A stretch of 64,000 nucleotides of DNA from Paraspadella gotoi (Eukaryota; Chaetognatha), in NCBI GenBank assembly GCA_051294375.1, contig CM119264.1:19599590-19663589 (forward strand), written 5' to 3'. Below, piece after piece: positions 62,750 to 64,000 of the stretch. Made by a program: the position numbers and the translations under genes. Position 1 is the first letter of the stretch, and every line of letters starts with the position of its first letter. Below the pieces are notes generated by a model. It had not been told where the DNA came from. It saw only the letters and a program-made list of their open reading frames with translations, and searched no databases.

Positions 62750-63148
62750 GTAAGTAAAAAGTATGAATATATTAATTTAATAAGTTTTGAAATTGATTTC
62801 AAAACTTATCATTAAGTCTCGTTACACAATGAATGTTTTTTTTTTCATGTCAATACATACTAAAGGTTATAAAAAAAATTTACCAAATGATCAACAAACA
62901 ACAAAAGAAAGGATTAATACAATTATCATACAATAATATAAGCAATTTAGGATAAATTTAATAGATAAAAAATAAAACTATAAAAATTAATATTAAAACA
63001 TTTGTAATCGAATTTACCAGTGCATTTTTAGTCGGATCTGCAAATTCCGACTGTATAATTCACTTTGTCGGTCCGTCGGTACGCCCCCACAATTTTGTTG
63101 GTCATTCACTAAAATAATATCAGAACATCGAATTATGATAAATTATGC

Positions 63149-63381
63149 TTAAGGTAAGAAGAAAATTTTTGTAAAACAACAATTTAATTAAGATAGAATC
63201 GGACAAGTTTCTGCTCAGTTTTGATCCTTCATCAGCATTTGTGATAAATAATGCTGATGAAGGCTCATCTCAAAACTGAGCCAAAACATGTTCAATTCTA
63301 TCTAAATTAAATTGTTGTTTTACGAAAATTTTCATCTTACCTAAATCTAAACAAACAACAAAAAGAAAGGCTTAACACAAA
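63149..63381. mobile_element. retrozyme-like insertion with 12-bp target-site duplication
   Basis: GATAAATTATGC is duplicated at 63137-63148 and 63382-63393. The 233-bp insert is an imperfect inverted repeat with arms of about 85 nt. Each arm holds a hammerhead-like core: plus strand 63254-63292 (CTGATGA, stem II GGCTC/GAGCC, AAAACATGU where GAAAC is expected) and minus strand 63202-63235 (CTGATGA, weak stem II, GAAACTTGUC). Confidence 0.7.
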
Positions 63382-63519
63382 GATAAATTATGCAAAAAAA
63401 CGATATCCGTCCGTCCGTCCGTCCCCCCTTATGCCAAATTAAAAATATAAAATTAATTTTATTTATAAAGTAATGTTCACTGGTAGTACGTTGTTCATAA
63501 TTAACAATTAGAATTTTCA

Positions 63520-63615
63520 CACATTAAGAGTCTTATGGGTATACTATAAGATTTTATAGGTTTCAGAGATGGCACTTTTTTGCTTCTTTTACATCCTCTC
63601 TGACTTACCGTGTTA
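63520..63615. repeat. dispersed repeat, copy 2
   Basis: It matches 19438-19535 (AGATTTTATAGGTTTCAGAG, ATGGCACTTTTTTGC, ACATCCTCTCTG). Upstream AATTAGAATTTTCACAC resembles 16122-16140. Confidence 0.5.
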
Positions 63616-63731
63616 TGACTATTGATTGTAAAATATAATGAAAAAAAATAGATATTTTACCATCTGATCTGATTTGCTGCTTACTGCATAATTATCGCGG
63701 GCAGATACGACATTGTTTGCTCAAGCTTCTT

Positions 63732-64000
63732 TTTATTTTTTTTAAATTTATTTATTCAAAGGACGGGCCGGGGCATAGCCATAGGTCGCTCTTACAAATA
63801 ATCACATAGTAGGTTACGATATTAACAAATGATCACAGACATTAATTCAAAGTTACAATTAATGACATAGTAGCCTACCAAATGATCACTAAGGCGTAAA
63901 GTTGCAGATCAAATTTCGAATACAGTGTGTCCCAATGGTACTGTCAGTTAACTTTTACATATTGTACGGAACTGTGTTATTAAATGTTATTTCTGAGATA
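63732..64000. other. end of window, intronic, repeat fragment
   Basis: No coding. AATACAGTGTGTCCCAATGG then TACTGTCAGTTAACTTTTA (about 63918-63956) also occurs slightly changed at 36850-36885, so another dispersed repeat is present. Confidence 0.45.

Larger units (their letters stand above)
63025..63731 (-). mobile_element. HINE-like element family 1, copy H, with two nested insertions
   Basis: Left TTAGTCGGATCTGCAAATTC then CGACTGTATAATTCAC; right GGGCAGATACGACATTGTTT then GCTCAAGCTT. Interrupted by a hammerhead element (63149-63381) and by the dispersed repeat at about 63440-63640. Confidence 0.6.

Overview
The window is AT-rich animal DNA and suggests an invertebrate metazoan; arthropod or another ecdysozoan is my guess, not something the sequence proves. 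It lies inside one very large gene on the + strand, open at both window edges. The gene encodes a giant intracellular muscle-type protein built mainly of I-set immunoglobulin (Ig) domains, of the titin/stretchin/obscurin class. I could join 35 exons with GT-AG splice sites and fully consistent codon phases (16..62749). I do not assign an orthologue or gene symbol. No other host gene, rRNA or tRNA gene is visible.

Layout. 1-43.3 kb: 34 small exons (42-528 bp) encode about 17 Ig domains, several split mid-domain by an intron, plus a charged alpha-helical linker (exons 10-11) and Pro/acidic linkers (exons 16-17). The introns, up to about 4 kb, are packed with mobile DNA. 43.35-62.75 kb: one giant exon encodes a K/E-rich stretch, then a tandem array of a roughly 102-residue domain that I do not recognise, then 12 consecutive Ig domains. 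62.75-64 kb: the next intron, filled with nested repeats.

The 102-residue domain is the strongest candidate for something undescribed. Each unit has a Lys-Pro start, a Trp-Glu-x-Pro core, a Gly-Tyr/Phe-x-Val/Ile-Ala/Cys turn, an Asp-Gly-Thr-x-Phe-Glu-Val-Pro end and a basic linker. Units are organised as a three-unit higher-order repeat, and the same period of three survives in the diverged units at the 3' end. The middle of the array (about 46.7-55.95 kb) is not assembled reliably: it holds four 25-N gaps, four near-identical copies of one ~2.1 kb block, chimeric joins and many 1-base frameshifts, so the copy number should not be trusted.

The introns hold several repeat families: two helentron/HINE-like families with subterminal inverted repeats and a terminal hairpin; a 5'-truncated Penelope-like element with a GIY-YIG endonuclease domain and a 15-bp target-site duplication; dispersed hammerhead-ribozyme motifs, including a small element with a 12-bp target-site duplication; at least two short interspersed repeat families, one clearly tRNA-like; inverted-repeat (MITE/foldback) elements; LINE and Tc1 relics; long CT/GA microsatellites; and two perfect hairpins (35 and 91 bp arms) with no obvious family.
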